Assembly: GCA_020638655.1 (NCBI GenBank)
Contig: JACKIC010000001.1
Coordinates: forward strand, 930,001 to 994,000
Length of the DNA: 64,000 bases
Source: Planctomycetota bacterium
Lineage (GTDB): Bacteria; Planctomycetota; UBA1135; UBA2386
Reading direction: 5' to 3'
Shown here: in pieces, positions 50,372 through 61,954 of the stretch
Layout of the letters: each line of letters opens with the position of its first letter
Numbering within the stretch: position 1 is the stretch's first letter
Program-made: the position numbers and the translations under genes
The notes under the pieces: generated by a model
The model's database searches: none
The model's input: the letters and a program-made list of their open reading frames with translations, nothing else
What the model was told of the DNA's origin: nothing

Positions 50372-51454
50372 CTACTTCTTCAGGCCTGCCGGCGCGGAGA
50401 AGTTCGTGAACGTCTCGCCGTCGTAGCGGCACGCGCCTGTGTCGACACTGCCGAACCAGATGTTGCCGGCCTTGTCTTCCAGCATGCAATAGACGTTGGT
50501 GCTGCACAGCCCGTTCTTGGCGGTGACGTGCCCGAAGGTCTTGCCGTCGTAGAAGGTCGCGCCGCCATTGTCGACCTGGGGGAAGTTGCCGGGATGGCCC
50601 ATCCAGACACGGCCCTTGCGATCGACGAGCATGGAACCGACGAAGTCCGCGAGCAGCCCGTCCTTGGTGGTGAACGTCGTCAGCTGCTTGCCGTCGTAGC
50701 GAAACGCGCCCTGCTGGCCGCCGAACCAGAGCTCACCGGACGGCGCCACGACCATCGCGCGCACGTTCTCGAACGACCTGCCGACCTTGCCGGCGAGGTC
50801 GGTGAACGTCTCGCCGTCGTAGGAGCAGACGCCGCCCTGGGTGCCGAACCAGATCACGCCCGCGTGGTCCTGGGTGATCGCGTAGACCGCGTTGTCGACG
50901 AGTCCGTCCTTGGTGGTGAAGTTGGTCATCGACTTGCCGTCGTAGCGGCTGACCCCTGCGGTGGTGCCGAACCAGATGCGCGCGTCGCGGTCCTCGAAGA
51001 TCCACATGACGTCGTTGCCGACCAGCCCCTCATTGGTCGTGAACTTCGTGAACGCCTTGCCGTCGTAGCGCGACGCACCATCGGTGATGGAGCCGAACCA
51101 GAGCGCGCCCGTGTGATCCTCGAGCAGCGAGAAGACGCGCGTCTTCGGCAGGCCGACGGCGTCCCCGAAGTTGGTGAACGTCTTGCCGTCGTAGCGGATC
51201 GGGCCGCCGAAGGTCGCGAACCAGACGTTGCCGGCGCGGTCTTCGCGGATGTTGCGGATGATGACCCGCGGCATGTCCGGCGAGCTTGGGGTGGCGGTGG
51301 GCTGGAAGTAGGGGTCACGGTGCAACGCAGGCGGGCCGGCGGGGTCCTGGGGACCGGCGAGAGCCTGTGCGGAGGCCTCGGCCGTCATGCCCATTGCCGT
51401 GAGCGGAGCGAGCAGCAAGGCGAGCAGTGCAGGGACCGAGGCGAAAGGTCTCAT
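50372..51454 (-). CDS. Secreted Reg_prop beta-propeller protein without a kinase
   Basis: A 360-residue protein with a signal peptide (SVPALLALLLAPLTAMG). Seven Reg_prop-type repeats follow, each of the form D-x-x-G-x-x-W-F-G-x-x-x-G-x-x-x-Y-D-G-K-x-F-T (for example NVWFATFGGPIRYDGKTFTN). In hybrid two-component systems such a propeller forms the periplasmic sensor half and is fused to a membrane kinase. Here the chain ends after the last repeat (GETFTNFSAPAGLKK), so it is a free-standing propeller. Each repeat ends in YDGK or YDGE, very regular. Confidence 0.88.
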   Translation of the reverse strand: MRPFASVPALLALLLAPLTAMGMTAEASAQALAGPQDPAGPPALHRDPYFQPTATPSSPDMPRVIIRNIREDRAGNVWFATFGGPIRYDGKTFTNFGDAVGLPKTRVFSLLEDHTGALWFGSITDGASRYDGKAFTKFTTNEGLVGNDVMWIFEDRDARIWFGTTAGVSRYDGKSMTNFTTKDGLVDNAVYAITQDHAGVIWFGTQGGVCSYDGETFTDLAGKVGRSFENVRAMVVAPSGELWFGGQQGAFRYDGKQLTTFTTKDGLLADFVGSMLVDRKGRVWMGHPGNFPQVDNGGATFYDGKTFGHVTAKNGLCSTNVYCMLEDKAGNIWFGSVDTGACRYDGETFTNFSAPAGLKK

Positions 51455-51621
51455 GGCGTCAGTCTGCCGGGCCACGGGGAGAGCAGTGTAAGTGGCGCGT
51501 CAAGGGAGCACCGCAGCCACCACGCCCTGAGCCCCTTATCCCCGACTCTGCTTGCCAGCGGCCGCACCGACCGGTTGATTCAGCGGCCCCGTCACGATTC
51601 TCGCCCCCGCCAGCACCCACC

Positions 51622-53118
<1,497 letters not shown>

Positions 53119-53133
53119 GCCGCGGCGCGGACC

Positions 53134-55167
53134 TCAGTCGGCCGCGCCGTCCGACTGCCGCGCGGCGAGCAGTCGGTCGAGGGTCTCCAGCATCTTGCTG
53201 CGATCGATCGGCTTGGTGAGGAACTCGTCGCAGCCCGCCGCCAGGCACAGGTCCCGGTCGCTGCTCATCGCGTGCGCGGTGACCGCCACGATCGGCCGTG
53301 CGAAGCCCGCCGCGCGCAGGGTGCGGGTCGCCTCGTAGCCGTCCATCTCGGGCATCTGCATGTCCATGAGCACGAGGTCGTAGCCGGGGCGCGGCCTGCC
53401 GTCGCCGTCGCACAGGGCTTCGACGGCGAGCTTGCCGTTCTCGACGATGTCGACCTGCAGGCCGTGCTTCCGCAGCAAGAAGCCGATCAGGCGCTGGTTG
53501 TCGGGGCCGTCTTCGGCGAGCAAGACCTTGCCCTGGAGCCGGATCGCCGCGGGCCTCGTGGCGGCCTTCGCCGGCGGTGTCGCGCGTTCCGGTTCGCTCA
53601 TCACCACCTCACCGGCGGGGATCGTGAGCCGGAACGTGCTGCCCTGACCAACCTCGCTGGTCACCGCGATGCTGCCGCCGAGCATGACTGCGAGCCGCCG
53701 CGAGATCGACAGGCCCAGACCGCTGCCGGTCTGGCGCCGCGACATGCTGCTGTCCACCTGGCTGAACGGGATGAACAGGCGCGACAACGCCTGGCGCGGG
53801 ATGCCGACGCCCGTGTCAGTGATCAAGAACGACATCGTGCCGGCGTCGGTGTCGTGCACCAGGCGGATCGAGACGCTGCCCTGCTCGGTGAACTTGATCG
53901 CGTTGCCGACGAGGTTGAGCAGGATCTGGCGCAGGCGCAGCTCGTCGGTGGTGATCGATACCGGCAGCTCGCAGTTCTTCTCGAAGCGCAGGTCGATGCC
54001 CTTGCCCTGGGCCTGGTGCTGCAGCAGCGCGACGATCTCCCATACCAGCAGCTCGGCGCGGCACGGCTGCAGCTGCAGATCGACGACGCCGGACTCGAGC
54101 TTCGACAGGTCGAGGATGTCGGAGATGATCGTCAGCAGGTGCTGACCGTTGGAGCGGATCACCTCGACGTGTTCGTGGGCCGTCGCGTCGGCAGCGACAT
54201 CCTCGTCGAGTAGATCGACGAAGCCGAGGATCGCGGTCAACGGCGTGCGCAGCTCGTGACTCATGTTGGCGAGGAACTCCGTCTTCGCCTTGGCGGCAGC
54301 GAGCGCGCGCTCGTTGGCCTCGCCGAGGTCGCGGTTGGCGGCAGCGAGCGCCTCGTTCTTGGCGGCGAGCAGCTGCTGCGTCGCGAGGTCGCGATGCATC
54401 TGGAAGAACGCGACGCCCGCGCCGAGCACCGACAGCAGCATGGCGAACAAGCACAGCGTCGACAGGCGCCGCATCAGGATCGACGCGATCCACGAGCGGG
54501 CTTCGTAGTCGACGCCGACCACGGCGATGACCTGGCCCGCGGAGTCGTGGATCGGCGCGTACGACGACACCCACGTGCCCCAGCGGTCGGTCGAGGGCAC
54601 GCCGTCGAACACGCACTCGCCGGCGAACGCGCGATCGAGGGAGACCCGTTCCTCGGGCGGCGGGTCGTAGATCTCGCCGATGGGCGTGCGCTGCTCACGG
54701 TCCTGGTCGTAGCGACCGTTGCCGTCGTAGTCCGTCTCGGAGTCGACGATCAGCGCGAACTGATCGTGCGGCAGGCGGTGCAGCGTGTAGACGTCGTCGG
54801 CGGCGCCGTCGGTCGCCAGCCACGCCTTCTCGAGGTCGATCAGGCGTTGATAGAACGGGTCGTCGTCGGTCGTGTGCGGGTCGAGCCGTTCATATCCGAC
54901 GTATTCGAACGCGACGGCGTAGGACGGCGCGATGCCGTCCAGCATGGTGCGCAGGCGCGCGTGCTCCTGGCGCCCCGCGTACTCGACGAACAACACCGCG
55001 CAGACGACGAGCAGGCCGCAGACGACGCTGGTCGCGCGCACGTACGTCGGCGACAGCGAGTGCCGCCGCAGCAGGCGGGTGAGCAGGATGCCGGCCGACC
55101 CCGCCAGGATGACGAAGGCGATGACATCGAGGCGCAGGGCCAGCAGTCTGTCGAGCAGGTATTCCAA
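53134..55167 (-). CDS. Hybrid sensor histidine kinase with extracytoplasmic sensor and receiver
   Basis: A 677-residue kinase with membrane helices at about 14-33, 45-62 and 232-256. Between the last two is an extracytoplasmic PDC/CHASE-like sensor with a Ca-binding-type loop, DSETDYDGNGRYDQD (about 142-156). A coiled coil (about 260-297) leads to HisKA with phospho-H304 in ANMSHELRTPL, then HATPase_c (NAIKFTEQG, DTGVGIP, GSGLGLSI) and a receiver with D602 in LMDMQMPEMDG. No output gene is adjacent. The stop is 16 bp from the convergent M20 gene. Confidence 0.93.
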   Translation of the reverse strand: MEYLLDRLLALRLDVIAFVILAGSAGILLTRLLRRHSLSPTYVRATSVVCGLLVVCAVLFVEYAGRQEHARLRTMLDGIAPSYAVAFEYVGYERLDPHTTDDDPFYQRLIDLEKAWLATDGAADDVYTLHRLPHDQFALIVDSETDYDGNGRYDQDREQRTPIGEIYDPPPEERVSLDRAFAGECVFDGVPSTDRWGTWVSSYAPIHDSAGQVIAVVGVDYEARSWIASILMRRLSTLCLFAMLLSVLGAGVAFFQMHRDLATQQLLAAKNEALAAANRDLGEANERALAAAKAKTEFLANMSHELRTPLTAILGFVDLLDEDVAADATAHEHVEVIRSNGQHLLTIISDILDLSKLESGVVDLQLQPCRAELLVWEIVALLQHQAQGKGIDLRFEKNCELPVSITTDELRLRQILLNLVGNAIKFTEQGSVSIRLVHDTDAGTMSFLITDTGVGIPRQALSRLFIPFSQVDSSMSRRQTGSGLGLSISRRLAVMLGGSIAVTSEVGQGSTFRLTIPAGEVVMSEPERATPPAKAATRPAAIRLQGKVLLAEDGPDNQRLIGFLLRKHGLQVDIVENGKLAVEALCDGDGRPRPGYDLVLMDMQMPEMDGYEATRTLRAAGFARPIVAVTAHAMSSDRDLCLAAGCDEFLTKPIDRSKMLETLDRLLAARQSDGAAD

Positions 55168-55308
55168 GGAGTGCCCGGTTCCGGGAGCGACGAAGGGCTC
55201 CTTCGGGCCGGATCGGGGGGCTCCTTGACGCGCGCCGGGATCTTCTGACGCGGAGCCGACGCCGCGTTGGCAGCGGCGCCTGGTGTTCGGGAATACCCCA
55301 GGTGCGGC

Positions 55309-58300
55309 TCAGCGTTTGTCGCCGACCGGCGCCACATCGGGCAACAACGACAGCCCGCTGCTGCCGAGCGCCGTGCGCAGCGCCGTCAGCGGCCCGGCCA
55401 CGAACGCGTCGACGAGCCCGGTGATGCCGGGCACGGCGGCGCGGGCGCGCGCCATCGCTTCGCGCTCGGTCGCGTTCGGAGCGTCGTCGGTGCCCGACAC
55501 GCGCATCAGTCCCATCACCTTGCGGATCTCGGTGTCGTCGTCGCGCACGATGCCCTGCTGGCCGGACTTGCCCCAGAGCGTTTCGTCGAGCTCGTCGAGA
55601 GCCTTGGTCGCCGCCTTCAGGGCGTCGCGCAGCGCCTGGTTGGGGTCGTCCTCGCCCTTCTTCACCTTGGGCTCGGCGTCGAGGCGATCGCGCACCAGAC
55701 CTAGGTCGCGCCGGGCGCGGGCCAGCCGCTGCGTCGCCTGGCCGACGGTGGCCACGAGTTGCTCGCGCTCGGCGCGCAGCGCGTCCTTTGCCTGGCGATC
55801 GGCGAGCGCGATCTCCACGCGCGGGTCGGGCAGCACCTTCACCGTCGTCGAGCCTTCGTCGCCCTGGAAGCGCACGGTCACCGTGTAGTCGCCGGGCAGC
55901 ACTTCGCGGCCGCCGGGCGGCATCTCGGGGGGCTCACGCAGTTCGCGCGACATGCCGGTGCCGCCGTCGCGTTCGAGCCGCCAGACGATGCGGTTGAGGC
56001 CGAGGTGTACCTTGCTGCGGAACGTGCGGATCAGCGCGCCAGACGCGTCGCGCACCTCGACGGTGACGTGGTCCTTCGGGGTGCTGTCCTCGGTCTTGGT
56101 CTTGTCCCCTTCGTCGGCCTTGGTCTCGTCCTTCTTCGCCGGCTCGCGCTTGCGCATCTTCTCGACCTCGGCGTCGGGGTGTGCGAGCTCCTCGGCGTTG
56201 ACGACCACGTGCAAGAACGCGCCGCGCTGCCGCGTCTGGCCGCGGAACTCGTCGTTGCCCGGAAAGCGCGTTCCGGGCGTCTGCGCCGTCTCCCAGGCGA
56301 TCGCCGGCTGCGTCGCGAACACGTGCAGCTTCTGCTGCAGCAGTTCGGGCGTCATCGTGCGCAGCGGCGTGATGTCGTCGATGACGAAGATCGAACGGCC
56401 GTGGGTGGCGACGATCAGGTCGCCGTCGCGCGGGTGCGTCGTGATCGCCATCGCCGAACACGCGGGCACGCCGTGCTTCCAGCGCTGCCACTGTTTGCCG
56501 CCGTCCAGCGTCACGAACAGGCCGAATTCGGTGCCGAGCCACAGCAGGTCTTTCTGCACCGGGTCCTGCTCGATCACCAGGCAGTAACCATCGATCGACG
56601 GCGTCGCCAGCGACACCCAGGTCTCGCCGAAGTCGCGCGTCACGTAGACGTACGGGGTCCAGTCGACGTCGCGGTGGCCGTCGAACACCGCGAACGCGGT
56701 GCCGGCGTCGAACTTGCTCGCCTCGACGTGCGGACACCAGGTGTTGTGCGGCAGCCCGGGAATGCGCCGCTCGACGCTGCGCCAGCTCTGCCCGCCGTCC
56801 TTCGTCACCTGCACGCGGCCGTCGTCGGTGCCGACCCAGACCACGCCCTGCTGCACGGGGCTCGGCGCGATCGTCAGGATGCAGCAGTGGTTCTCGGCGC
56901 CGGTGGCGTCGAGCGTGAGGCCGCCGCTCTCACCTTGCTTCTGCTTCTCGGGATCGTCGGTTGTCAGGTCCGGCGAGACGATGCTCCAGCTCTCGCCGCG
57001 GTCGTTGCTGCGGTGCACGAACTGGCTGCCGTACCAGATGGTGCGCGGGTCGAACGGGTCCTGCGCGATGGCGGAGTTCCAGTGGAAGCGCAGCTCGACG
57101 CCCTCGGGCGCGGGCGGGCGGATGCCCTTCTGCGAACCGGTGCGCAGGTCGTACCGGACCAGCGACCCGCCCTGGCTCATCGCGTAGCCCTGGCGGCTGT
57201 CGCTCGGATCGGGCAGCGTCGCGAAGCCGTCGCCGAAACACACCTCCTGCCAGTGCAGGTTGCGGATGCCGCCGTTCTCCCAGACGTTCGACGGGCCGCG
57301 CCAGCTGCCGTTGTCCTGCAGGCCGCCGTAGACGTGGTAGGGCACGTCGTCGTCGACGGCGACGTGATAGAACTGCGCCAGCGGCAGGTTGCGGCAGAAG
57401 CGCCAGGTCGCGCCGCGGTCGGCGCTGGTGTAGACGCCGCCGTCGTTGCCGATCAGGATGCGTTCGGGGTCGGTGGGATCGATCCACATCGCGTGGTGGT
57501 CGGGGTGGGCCGAGCCCCAGCCGACCAGCCCGTCGAACGATCGACCGCCGTCGGTCGAGACGTCGATCACCGTGTGCATGCGGTAGAGCCTGTTGACGTC
57601 GCGAGGGTCGACGCGGATGTCGCCGAAGTAGAACGGTCGCGGCGCGATGTCGTCGCTGCGGTTGACGGTGCGGAACGACAGGCCGCCGTCCTCGCTGCGC
57701 AACAGCACGCTGCGTTTCGCCTCGACGAGCGCGTAGACGACGCGCGGGTCGTCCTCGCCGATCGCGAGGCCGATGCGGCCGAGCTCGCCCTTCGGCATGC
57801 CCTCGTCCACTCCGAGCCGCTGCCAGGTCGCGCCGCCGTCGCGCGTGACGTGCAGGCCCGAACCCGGCCCGCCCGACTTGAACGACCACGGCCAGCGCCG
57901 GTGTTCCCACATGCCCGCGAACAGCTTGTCGGGGTTGCGCGGGTCCATGACCAGGTCGCCGCAGCCGGTGCGCGGATCGACGTAGAGCACCTTGTTCCAG
58001 GTCTTGCCCCCGTCGGTGGTCTTGAACACGCCGCGCTCCTCGTTCTCGCCCCACGAGGTGCCGAACGCGGCGACGAACGCGGTGTCGGGCGCGGTGGGAT
58101 GCAGCAGGATGCGGTGGATGTGTTCGGTCTTCTCGAGGCCGAGCTTGCTCCAGGTCTTGCCGCCGTCGACGGTCTTGTAGATGCCGCGCCCGACGCTCGC
58201 CGAGTTGCGCGGGTTGCCTTCGCCGGTGCCGACCCAGACGACCTCGGGCGTGCGCGGGTCGATCGCGATCGCGCCGATCGAGCAGACGTCCTGGTCGTCG

Positions 58301-58578
58301 AACACGGGCGTGAAGCGCACGCCGCCGTCGGTCGACTTCCAGACGCCGCCGCTGGCGCCGCCGACCCAGACGATGGTCGGGTCGCCGGGCACGCCGACGA
58401 CCGCCGCGGTGCGGCCGCCGCACACGGCCGGTCCGATGTTGCGCGCCTGCAGATCGGCGAGCAGCTTGACGTCGAGCGACAGCGCGGGGGCGGACGGGGC
58501 GGCGGGAGTTGCCGGTTCCTGGGCGAGGAGCGCGGGGGCGATCGCCAGCACGGCGACGAGGGAGGTCCGGAGCGTCAT
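55309..58578 (-). CDS. Very large secreted BNR/Vps10-like beta-propeller protein
   Basis: A 1,089-residue secreted protein with a signal peptide (LVAVLAIAPALLAQEP). About 700 residues of BNR/Vps10 repeats follow, with S/T-x-D-G-G-x-T-W boxes (KTVDGGKTWSKLG, KTTDGGKTWNKVL, VTRDGGATWQRLG). After that comes a linker rich in Lys and Glu (about 800-850) and a C-terminal domain with a coiled-coil stretch (ATVGQATQRLARARRDLGLV). This family (sortilin-like or glycosyl-hydrolase-like) is common in Planctomycetota and Bacteroidota, usually with no proven activity. Probably a surface adhesin or scaffold. Confidence 0.9.
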   Translation of the reverse strand: MTLRTSLVAVLAIAPALLAQEPATPAAPSAPALSLDVKLLADLQARNIGPAVCGGRTAAVVGVPGDPTIVWVGGASGGVWKSTDGGVRFTPVFDDQDVCSIGAIAIDPRTPEVVWVGTGEGNPRNSASVGRGIYKTVDGGKTWSKLGLEKTEHIHRILLHPTAPDTAFVAAFGTSWGENEERGVFKTTDGGKTWNKVLYVDPRTGCGDLVMDPRNPDKLFAGMWEHRRWPWSFKSGGPGSGLHVTRDGGATWQRLGVDEGMPKGELGRIGLAIGEDDPRVVYALVEAKRSVLLRSEDGGLSFRTVNRSDDIAPRPFYFGDIRVDPRDVNRLYRMHTVIDVSTDGGRSFDGLVGWGSAHPDHHAMWIDPTDPERILIGNDGGVYTSADRGATWRFCRNLPLAQFYHVAVDDDVPYHVYGGLQDNGSWRGPSNVWENGGIRNLHWQEVCFGDGFATLPDPSDSRQGYAMSQGGSLVRYDLRTGSQKGIRPPAPEGVELRFHWNSAIAQDPFDPRTIWYGSQFVHRSNDRGESWSIVSPDLTTDDPEKQKQGESGGLTLDATGAENHCCILTIAPSPVQQGVVWVGTDDGRVQVTKDGGQSWRSVERRIPGLPHNTWCPHVEASKFDAGTAFAVFDGHRDVDWTPYVYVTRDFGETWVSLATPSIDGYCLVIEQDPVQKDLLWLGTEFGLFVTLDGGKQWQRWKHGVPACSAMAITTHPRDGDLIVATHGRSIFVIDDITPLRTMTPELLQQKLHVFATQPAIAWETAQTPGTRFPGNDEFRGQTRQRGAFLHVVVNAEELAHPDAEVEKMRKREPAKKDETKADEGDKTKTEDSTPKDHVTVEVRDASGALIRTFRSKVHLGLNRIVWRLERDGGTGMSRELREPPEMPPGGREVLPGDYTVTVRFQGDEGSTTVKVLPDPRVEIALADRQAKDALRAEREQLVATVGQATQRLARARRDLGLVRDRLDAEPKVKKGEDDPNQALRDALKAATKALDELDETLWGKSGQQGIVRDDDTEIRKVMGLMRVSGTDDAPNATEREAMARARAAVPGITGLVDAFVAGPLTALRTALGSSGLSLLPDVAPVGDKR

Positions 58579-58664
58579 GGGTGGGGCACCATACGGAGCA
58601 GTGGGCAGGCTTGCAGGCGAGAACGGCGGGCTCGCGATCGAGATCGCCTGCGTATCGTGGCGGC

Positions 58665-59774
58665 ATGGCCACGCCTCCCAAGAAAGCGTTCCACGGCGGC
58701 GCCTCCTTCGACGCCATCGGCAGCGACTTCGCCGACCTGTCGCGGCGCCACGACATCGTCGACGCCGACGTGCTCGACGCCTGGTACGAGCCCGCGCCCG
58801 AAGTGCTCGCCACGCTGCGTGAGCACCTGCCGTGGCTGGTCAAGACCAGCCCGCCGACGCACGGCGAGGGCCTGCGCGAGACGATCGCCGCGCGGCACGG
58901 GCTGTCGGTCGAGCAGGTGATCCTCGGCGGCGGCACGTCGTCGCTGATGTACCTCGCGTTCCCCAAGCTGGTCCGGCCCGGCGACACGGTGGCGATCCTC
59001 GACCCGATGTACGGCGAGTACCGGCACATCTTCGAGAACGTGCTCGGCGCCAAGGTGGTCTCCTGTGAGCTGCAGGAGGCGGACGGGTTCGTGCCCGAGC
59101 CGCAGTTGATCGCCGACGCGGTGCGCGAGAGCGGCGCGAAGCTGTTGGTCATGGTCAATCCCAACAGTCCGACGGGCGTCGTCATGGAGCGGGACGACAT
59201 GCACGCGTTGCTCGCTGCCCTGCCGAAGTCGACGCGCGTCTGGATCGACGAGACCTACATCGACTTCGTGCCCGACGTGCCGACGGCCGAGGGCCTCGTG
59301 CACAAGGACCCGCGCGTGATCGTCGCCAAGTCGATGTCCAAGTTCTTCGCGCTGTCGGGGCTGCGCGTCGGCTACCTGTGCGCGGCCGCGCCGCTGGTCG
59401 CCGAACTCGAGGTGTTCAACCCGCCGTGGAGCGCGGGGCTGCTGGCCCAGTGCGCGGCGATGGGCGCGCTGCGGGAGTACGCGTGGTATCGCCAGCGCGC
59501 GACCGAGACGCACGCGATGCGCGACGAGCTGATGCAGCGCATCGGCGCGGTGCGTGGCCTCACACCGTTCGCGAGCGTCACCAACTTCTTCCTGTTCGCG
59601 ACCGACAAGGTGCCCGCGGCCCTGCTCGTCGACCGGTGCCGGGAGCAGGGTGTGTTCGTGCGCGACTGCGCCTCGCTGAGCCCGCGCTTCGGCGGGCGCT
59701 TCGTGCGCACCGCGGTCAAGGACCGCAAGGCGAACGAGCGCATCGCCGCGGCGATCGAGGCGGCGGCCGGGTGA
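58665..59774 (+). CDS. HisC-like class I/II aminotransferase
   Basis: A 369-residue PLP aminotransferase with the lysine K226 in SMSKFFALSGLRVGY, the PLP-ring Asp in RVWIDETYID (D196) and NPNSPTG near residue 167. This group includes histidinol-phosphate and threonine-phosphate aminotransferases. No his or cob genes are near, so substrate identity is open. The start is ATG 58665 (ATPPKKAFHGG). It is divergent from the BNR gene, with about 85 bp between starts. Confidence 0.88.
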   Translation: MATPPKKAFHGGASFDAIGSDFADLSRRHDIVDADVLDAWYEPAPEVLATLREHLPWLVKTSPPTHGEGLRETIAARHGLSVEQVILGGGTSSLMYLAFPKLVRPGDTVAILDPMYGEYRHIFENVLGAKVVSCELQEADGFVPEPQLIADAVRESGAKLLVMVNPNSPTGVVMERDDMHALLAALPKSTRVWIDETYIDFVPDVPTAEGLVHKDPRVIVAKSMSKFFALSGLRVGYLCAAAPLVAELEVFNPPWSAGLLAQCAAMGALREYAWYRQRATETHAMRDELMQRIGAVRGLTPFASVTNFFLFATDKVPAALLVDRCREQGVFVRDCASLSPRFGGRFVRTAVKDRKANERIAAAIEAAAG

Positions 59775-59829
59775 GCGCGGGCGCCCGGGCCGGTTCAGGT
59801 GCCGTGCCCCTGGTGCCGATAACACCGGC

Positions 59830-60552
59830 ATGTTCGACGTGCGGCGCTTCGCCAAGAGACTGGTCACGCCGTTCCGCCAGTATCTGGGGCGGCTGACCGT
59901 CGCCGATCGACACCTGCGCGGCGAAGGGCTCGAGATCGGCGCGTTGCAGGACCCGATGCCGATGCCCAGGGGCGCGAAGGCGCGCTACGTCGACATCGCT
60001 TCCACCGAAGAGCTGCGGCAGATGTACCCCGCCAAGACGCGGCGCTGGCTCGTCGACGTCGACATCGTCGACGATGGGGAGCGGCTCTCCAAGGTCGCCG
60101 ACGGCACGCAGGACTTCGTCGCGAGCAACCACTTCTTCGAGCACTGCGAGGACCCGATCGGCGCGCTGCGCAACATGCTGCGCGTGCTCAAGCCGGGCGG
60201 CGTGGTGTATCTGTCGGTGCCCGACCGGCGGCTGATCTTCGACCGCGACCGGCCAGCGACCACGGTCGAGCACGTCGTGCGCGATCACGAGCAGGGGCCC
60301 GAGGTCTCGCGACAGCAGCACTACGAGGAGGTCGTGCGCGTCGCGATGAAGGTGCAGGGCGAGGCCGCGGTCGCGACCAAGGTGGTCGAGCTGCAGGCCC
60401 AGGACTTCCGCATCCACTTCCACTGCTGGTCGCAGACGGACTTCCTCGAGTTGCTGTGCGCGCTGCAGCGGCGCGAGGGCTTCCCGCCGTTCGACATCGT
60501 CGAGTTCGTGGCCAACGAGCGCGAGATGATCGTGGTGTTGCGGGCCCGGTAG
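59830..60552 (+). CDS. SAM-dependent methyltransferase domain protein
   Basis: A 240-residue protein of the class I methyltransferase type lacking a clear glycine-rich motif I: GEGLEIGALQDPMPMP stands in its place, as in many glycan-associated methyltransferases. The later motifs are normal (FVASNHFFEHCEDPIGALRN and MLRVLKPGGVVYLSVPDRR). In the C-terminal third, IHFHCWSQTDFLELL is typical of a subgroup next to glycosyltransferases. No glycosyltransferase is adjacent. The substrate is unknown. Confidence 0.8.
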   Translation: MFDVRRFAKRLVTPFRQYLGRLTVADRHLRGEGLEIGALQDPMPMPRGAKARYVDIASTEELRQMYPAKTRRWLVDVDIVDDGERLSKVADGTQDFVASNHFFEHCEDPIGALRNMLRVLKPGGVVYLSVPDRRLIFDRDRPATTVEHVVRDHEQGPEVSRQQHYEEVVRVAMKVQGEAAVATKVVELQAQDFRIHFHCWSQTDFLELLCALQRREGFPPFDIVEFVANEREMIVVLRAR

Positions 60553-60599
60553 GCGCCCGAGCGGACCGGAGCGCGCGGGCGGCGCTACAATCCCGCCCC

Positions 60600-61931
60600 A
60601 TGCGTCACCACACCCCGCTCGTCTTCGTCTGGTGCTGCGCGATCGCCGCGGCCCAGGACGCTCCCAAGGTGGTCTCGATGGAGCCCGCGCACCTCAGCGA
60701 GGTCGACGCCAAGGAGGTGAAGCAGCTGGTGGTGACGTTCGACCAGGCGATGAGCGATCAGGGCTGGTCGTTCTGCGGCGGCGGACCGCAGTTCCCCAAG
60801 GTCGTCGGCCGGCCGCGGTGGGAGACGCCCAAGAAGATCGTCGTCACCGTCGAGCTCGAACCCGACCACGAGTATCGCCTGAGTCTGAACTGTCCCGCGG
60901 GCACGAATTTCCGCAGCAGCAAGGGCGTGCAGCTCGCGCCGGTGCCGTGGTCGTTCGTGACGGTGCCCGAGAAGGTGCGCCCCGTGGCCGAGCAGAAGCG
61001 CCGCAATCAGCGCGCGCTGCAGGCGCTGACCGCGACGCTCGCCGAGCGCTACTCGTACTACGACCTGCGCGTGCAGGACTGGAAGAAGCTCGAGAAGGAG
61101 AACAAGGACGCGATTCTCGGCGCACGCACCGACCGTGGGTTTGCGATGGCGGCGGCGAAGATGCTGCAACCGACCGAGGACCTGCACCTGTATCTGCGCA
61201 TCGGCGACCAGACCTTCGGTACCGGCTCGCGCGCCATCGATCCTCTGTTCCGGCGGCAGCTGCTCGATCGCTACGCCAAGGTCGAACCGGTCGGCAAGCA
61301 GGCGCTCGCGGGGCGCACCGAGGACGGCATCGGCTACCTGTTGATCGCGTCGTGGACCAGCGACCTCGACCCCGAACTGGTCGGTGGCGCGATCACCGCG
61401 TTGATGGACACCAAGGCGATGGTGATCGACGTGCGCCCCAACGCCGGCGGCGACGAGAGCCTCGCGCAGCGCGTCGCGGCGTGGTTCGTCGGCGGCACCA
61501 AGACCTACGCCAAACACCAGATCAAGCAGAAGAAGGGCAAGACGGGTTTCGGCCCCGTCGTCGAGCGGCAGCTGCGCGGTCGCGGCGACGAGCCGCAGTA
61601 CGACAAGCCGATCGCGGTGCTGACCAGCCGCTACGTGATGAGCAGCAACGAGTCGTTCGTGATGATGCTGCAGCAGGCCAAGGACTGCGTCGTGGTCGGC
61701 CAGCCGACCTTCGGCAGCAGCGGCAACCCGCAGCCGTTCGATCTCGGCAACGACGTCACCGTGTTGGTGCCGTCGTGGCGCGACCTGCGTCTCGACGGCA
61801 CGCCGTTCGAGGGCGAAGGCCTGTCGCCCGACGAATTCGTGCCGTGCACCGACGAGGACCTGAAGTCGCGCGACCCGATCCTCGAGCGCGCGCTCGAGCT
61901 GTTGCGAGCCAAGGTGCAGAAGGACAAGTGA
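60600..61931 (+). CDS. Secreted S41 family (tail-specific type) peptidase
   Basis: A 443-residue protein with a signal peptide (LVFVWCCAIAAAQ), a bacterial Ig-like domain (about 22-125; VVSMEPAHLSEVDAKEV, typical Big_5 start) and a C-terminal S41 peptidase domain. The nucleophile is probably S348 in RYVMSSNESFVMM, in the S-x-x-E box. The usual PDZ domain is missing; instead a helical N-terminal region lies at about 135-190. Periplasmic or secreted. The start ATG begins at 60600. Confidence 0.85.
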   Translation: MRHHTPLVFVWCCAIAAAQDAPKVVSMEPAHLSEVDAKEVKQLVVTFDQAMSDQGWSFCGGGPQFPKVVGRPRWETPKKIVVTVELEPDHEYRLSLNCPAGTNFRSSKGVQLAPVPWSFVTVPEKVRPVAEQKRRNQRALQALTATLAERYSYYDLRVQDWKKLEKENKDAILGARTDRGFAMAAAKMLQPTEDLHLYLRIGDQTFGTGSRAIDPLFRRQLLDRYAKVEPVGKQALAGRTEDGIGYLLIASWTSDLDPELVGGAITALMDTKAMVIDVRPNAGGDESLAQRVAAWFVGGTKTYAKHQIKQKKGKTGFGPVVERQLRGRGDEPQYDKPIAVLTSRYVMSSNESFVMMLQQAKDCVVVGQPTFGSSGNPQPFDLGNDVTVLVPSWRDLRLDGTPFEGEGLSPDEFVPCTDEDLKSRDPILERALELLRAKVQKDK

Positions 61932-61954
61932 TCACCGGAAACAGAGACCAGACC

